Made by a program: the position numbers and the translations under genes. A DNA stretch of 20,364 nt from Silene noctiflora (taxonomy: Eukaryota; Streptophyta; Magnoliopsida; Caryophyllales; Caryophyllaceae): the NCBI GenBank assembly GCA_009801015.1, contig VHZZ01000417.1, positions 176,010-196,373 of the forward strand, given 5' to 3'. The stretch's first letter is position 1. Every line of letters starts with the position of its first letter. The notes beneath the pieces are model-generated. The model saw only the letters and a list, made by a program, of their open reading frames with translations. It was not told the DNA's origin and did not search any database. Positions 19,374-20,364 of the stretch are shown piece by piece.

Positions 19374-19586
19374 CCTTGTTCTTTTAAAGGGGGTAGAAGA
19401 TGAACACTTTCATTTTGAGTCGGTTTAATATATGGGTGGAGTTTAGTTTGGGGTTGTTTTGTTCATCTTTTGGTCATGTTTCAATACTAGTTCGGGTTGT
19501 ATTGAGTTGTGTCGACTGGTGGAGTGGTGGTTGTGCTTGTGTTACAGGTATGAGAATGAAATTCGAGGATGAAGTTCGTTTTTAAT
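19374..19586 (+). other. 3' untranslated region of the chromovirus
   Basis: T/G-rich, no accepted ORF. Near its end lies GAAATTCGAGGATGAAGTTC (19558-19577), matching the AATTTCGGGACGAAATT-type imperfect inverted repeat that precedes the polypurine tract in Tekay/Del-like elements. Confidence 0.55.
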
Positions 19587-19595
19587 GAGGGAAGA
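19587..19595 (+). other. Polypurine tract of the chromovirus
   Basis: GAGGGAAGA, all purine, one base before TGTAATAC of the 3' LTR. This is the primer site for plus-strand DNA synthesis and fixes the LTR start. Confidence 0.75.
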
Positions 19596-19596
19596 C

Positions 19597-20364
19597 TGTA
19601 ATACTACAAAATTCAGGACCTAGAGTACTCGGTCGAGTGGGATGTACTCGACCGAGTACAACCCAGTACAAGACTGGGATCTGTTGGGCAGGCTACTACC
19701 TTGGGGGCACTCGACCGAGCTTGGACAACACACGGTCTAGTAATGTGTAATCGGTCGAGTACTTATGATACTCGGCCAAGTGCCCGGTCTAACGAGTTAT
19801 TTTTCTGCGGTTTGGTTAAGATGATTAGAGAGTTATAAAATCGTGTTAAGCAGTTCCTAAATATAATTTGCCAAACCTAATCACTCTCTAAACACTCTAT
19901 AAGCATCCTAATCACAATCTATGCTAGGATTCGTCTTTTTGGGAATTTTCGAAGTTATCTTTTTCTCATCCCCATTGCGTTAGTAAGTCTATCGTCATCT
20001 TTATTAATTTGGTGGTTGTTCTAGAGGTTTTTTAGACCCTAATATGGATAAGATGGGGGGAATATGTTTATATAGTGATGGATTTTGATTAGTATTGCAT
20101 GTACATCATTGCACAGGTACCGATTTCATAGAAGAACAATTCTAGCTGTCGTTGTTGTACCTTTTGCTTGGAAGGTTCAAAATAAGGTAGGTTTTCCCTA
20201 CACAGTACAATGATGTGGTTAATTGCATTGAGTGATATTGTATTTATTGTGATTGTAATATTGTGCCAAGTGATTGTTGTTATCGTAGTTGTTGGTTTTG
20301 ATATTGTGAGCCATGTCGGGAGATTGTTGTACCCCCTTGGTTCACCTCTTGTGACTCCTGTCAC
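19597..20364 (+). repeat. 3' LTR of the chromovirus (truncated by window)
   Basis: Begins TGTAATACTACAAAATTC and follows the 5' LTR to the window end, about 768 of an expected 1350 bases. It keeps two intact near-palindromes (19627-19638 and 19646-19657) that are mutated in the 5' LTR. TATA box at 19834. Confidence 0.85.
19834..19840 (+). promoter_or_regulatory. TATA box of the 3' LTR
   Basis: TATAAAA, same context (GAGAGTTATAAAATCG) as the box at 14570. In the 3' LTR it could drive transcription out into flanking DNA. Confidence 0.55.

Larger units (their letters stand above)
14345..20364 (+). mobile_element. Ty3 chromovirus (Tekay/Del-like), non-autonomous, 3' LTR cut
   Basis: A whole element except for the tail of its 3' LTR: LTR at 14345, PBS-like site at 15700, leader, gag at 16476, protease at 17714, reverse transcriptase, RNase H start, chromodomain tail, polypurine tract at 19587 and LTR at 19597. 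Domain order PR-RT-RH with a C-terminal chromodomain remnant puts it among the chromoviruses, closest by eye to Tekay/Del. The two LTRs differ at very roughly one base in six over the shared part, so the insertion is old. Gag-pol is full of stops and shifts and lacks integrase. The left flanking 5 bases are ATATA; the right duplication lies beyond the window. Confidence 0.85.

Noticed and set aside
19400..19585. 61-residue ORF before the polypurine tract
   Set aside because: It lies in the 3' untranslated region; its last residues only read through the conserved inverted repeat before the tract.

Overview
The window is repeat-dense plant nuclear DNA. I see no intact host gene, tRNA, rRNA or CRISPR array. 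Every recognisable coding stretch belongs to, or looks carried by, a transposable element, and nearly all are decayed. The element types (Tekay/Del-like chromovirus, Athila/Tat-like Ty3 element with a third ORF, CACTA transposon, plant-mobile-domain genes) point to a flowering plant, probably a dicot. The recurrent ACTCG(R/Y)(C/T)CGAGT motif makes me lean to Caryophyllales, but that is a weak inference.

Layout. (a) 1-1135, minus strand: a chromovirus-type LTR (94-1135) interrupted at 93 by the start of another LTR. (b) 1177-5382, minus strand: two head-to-tail, intron-containing pseudogenes of the plant-mobile-domain / DUF7745 kind; the upstream one (3543-5382) has lost its 5' end. (c) 5384-12660, plus strand: a degraded Athila/Tat-type Ty3 element that starts inside gag, has a protease with a DLGAS active site and no reverse transcriptase or integrase, then a long noncoding stretch, a third (env-like) ORF at 9130-10682, and a probable LTR at 11296-12660. 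Its gag/protease junction is split by a clean 1260-bp solo LTR (6026-7285) flanked by the 5-bp duplication AGTTT. (d) 12661-13012: a primer-binding-site-like motif and leader directly behind the LTR, where a normal 3' LTR would have none. (e) 13013-14344: one end of a CACTA DNA transposon with subterminal repeats. (f) 14345-20364, plus strand: a chromovirus with both LTRs (the 3' one cut by the window edge), tRNA-Met-like PBS, long leader with a cluster of near-palindromes, gag with CCHC knuckle, protease, reverse transcriptase, start of RNase H, then an internal deletion running straight into the last residues of the chromodomain, a polypurine tract and the 3' LTR.

The pieces form a nested stack rather than a working system: the solo LTR went into the Athila-like element, an LTR into the minus-strand LTR, and the chromovirus probably into the CACTA element. 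The most unusual signals are the near-palindromic CTCGnnCGAG motif shared by noncoding parts of different elements, the gag-protease ORF ending in a polar extension instead of continuing into reverse transcriptase, and the apparent LTR-PBS junction downstream of the third ORF. Family names rest on motif recognition by eye; no database search was run.
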